Shown here: positions 63,181 to 64,000 of the stretch, piece after piece
Layout of the letters: every line of letters begins with the position of its first letter
How positions within the stretch are numbered: the stretch's first letter is position 1
NCBI RefSeq assembly: GCF_035989265.1
Contig: NZ_JAYKZX010000003.1
Location: 1,550,001-1,614,000, forward strand
Reading direction: 5' to 3'
From: Sphingobium sp. HWE2-09
Lineage (GTDB): Bacteria; Pseudomonadota; Alphaproteobacteria; Sphingomonadales; Sphingomonadaceae
DNA length: 64,000 nucleotides
The notes under the pieces: model-generated
The model's input: only the letters and a program-made list of their open reading frames with translations
The model's database searches: none
What the model was told of the DNA's origin: nothing
Program-made: the position numbers and the translations under genes

Positions 63181-64000
63181 ATGAACCAGACGCCGCAAGC
63201 CGCCAATTATCGTCCCGCCACCGAAATCGACAGGTTGATGCCCGACATCGGCGATCCTGTCGTCGCGGCGGACTTTCCGCAGACGATCCTGCGCTATCGC
63301 AATGACCGCGCCGCTGCTTCGGTGGGGCTTGAGGGCTTGAGTGACGAGCAATGGATCGCCCATTTCGGCCGGTTCGCGCCGCTGGAGGGCAGCCTGCCCC
63401 AACCGCTGGCGCTGCGCTATCATGGTCATCAGTTCCGCCATTATAATCCCGACATCGGCGACGGGCGCGGATTCCTGTTTGCACAGTTGCGCGACAGTGC
63501 GAGCCGCCTCCTCGACCTGGGCACCAAGGGATCGGGCCAGACGCCCTATAGCCGCTTCGGCGACGGACGGCTGACGCTGAAAGGCGGCGTGCGCGAAATA
63601 TTGGCGACCGAGATGCTGGAAGCGCTGGGCGTCATCACGTCCAAGACCTTTTCCATCATCGAAACGGGCGAGGCGCTGGAGCGCAATGACGAGCCATCCC
63701 CCACGCGCGGGGCGGCGATGGTGCGCCTGAGCCATTCGCATATCCGTATCGGCTCGTTCCAGCGCGCGGCTTATTTGGATGACAAGGCGCTGCTGGGCAA
63801 GCTGACCGACTATGCGCTGATACAGCTTTATGGTGAAACGCCGGGCGACAATCCGGCGGCCGAGTTGCTGGGCCGGGTGGTGGAGCGCACCGCCGACCTC
63901 GCCGCCAGCTATATGGTCGCAGGCTTCGTCCATGGCGTGCTCAACAGCGACAACATCAATGTGACCGGCGAGAGCTTCGACTATGGTCCCTGGCGCTTCA
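63181..64000 (+). CDS. selO: protein adenylyltransferase SelO (YdiU), 3' end cut by window
   Basis: Pseudokinase-fold enzyme that transfers AMP from ATP to proteins. The ATG at 63181 opens MNQTPQAANYRPATEID, and the frame is still open at base 64000 (273 codons). Signatures seen are LRYHGHQFRHYNPDIGDGRG, LGTKGSGQTPYSRFGDGRLT, LKGGVREILATEMLEALG, and the catalytic-loop-like FVHGVLNSDNINVTGESFD. The usual motif is MNTDN, while this one reads LNSDN. Only 37 bases separate it from the divergent hydrolase start. Confidence 0.95.
   Translation, partial: MNQTPQAANYRPATEIDRLMPDIGDPVVAADFPQTILRYRNDRAAASVGLEGLSDEQWIAHFGRFAPLEGSLPQPLALRYHGHQFRHYNPDIGDGRGFLFAQLRDSASRLLDLGTKGSGQTPYSRFGDGRLTLKGGVREILATEMLEALGVITSKTFSIIETGEALERNDEPSPTRGAAMVRLSHSHIRIGSFQRAAYLDDKALLGKLTDYALIQLYGETPGDNPAAELLGRVVERTADLAASYMVAGFVHGVLNSDNINVTGESFDYGPWRF

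Overview
The window comes from a high-GC alphaproteobacterium, most likely a member of the Sphingomonadaceae such as Sphingobium or a close relative. The evidence is the eno-ftsB-pdhA-pdhB order with a lipoyl domain fused to PdhB, the dnaG-rpoD pair, the recG-sdhE-mfd neighbourhood, a TorF-type putative porin, and many intergenic palindromes of the kinds common in sphingomonad genomes. Nearly all of it is chromosomal core with short intergenic gaps. No phage, plasmid backbone, classical insertion sequence or CRISPR array was seen.

Layout. 1-2088: two tRNA-modifying enzymes (TrmB, cut by the window edge, and TrmFO). 2268-3475: an EF-hand protein and a squalene/phytoene-synthase-fold protein. 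3574-6466: an orphan TadG/TadE cluster, the lowest-GC coding stretch here. 6613-10981: PdhB, PdhA, FtsB and enolase on the minus strand. 11210-13183: four small C-terminally anchored membrane proteins resembling the E. coli YqjD/YqjE/YqjK group. 13289-20335: DUF4170, rhomboid, greA, carB, an RraB-like protein and carA. 20490-25418: YqeY, primase and the primary sigma factor. 25573-35440: a MoxR ATPase and a VWA protein separated by 4 kb of other genes, a soluble chemoreceptor, AnmK and TyrS. 35605-43713: PilZ, MscS, RecG, SdhE and Mfd. 44592-50665: small envelope proteins, a frameshifted GGDEF/EAL protein, MoaA, NAD kinase and two identical tRNA-Asn genes. 50786-54611: a ParA/ribbon-helix-helix pair joined to two SPOR-domain proteins. 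54753-58170: a LysR regulator divergent from a DUF1338-astD operon. 58231-64000: small proteins, a nitronate-monooxygenase-like flavoprotein, a glycosyltransferase, an alpha/beta hydrolase and SelO (cut by the window edge).

The most interesting signal is three short nuclease genes, each bracketed by inverted palindromic repeats. Two encode DUF559 proteins (18200-18556 and 21005-21406) and one a GIY-YIG protein (43863-44162). The copy at 20967-21404 has perfect 40-bp inverted termini that overlap its start and stop codons. The arrangement resembles REP elements carried with their own transposase, but with restriction-like or GIY-YIG nucleases instead. Solo palindromes of related sequence recur through the window.

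Also recovered from the raw sequence are a 51-codon gene at 58231-58386, a nonsense-interrupted small gene at 37268-37537, a possible 29-residue membrane protein at 59160-59249, and a one-base frameshift in a G tract that splits the GGDEF/EAL gene.
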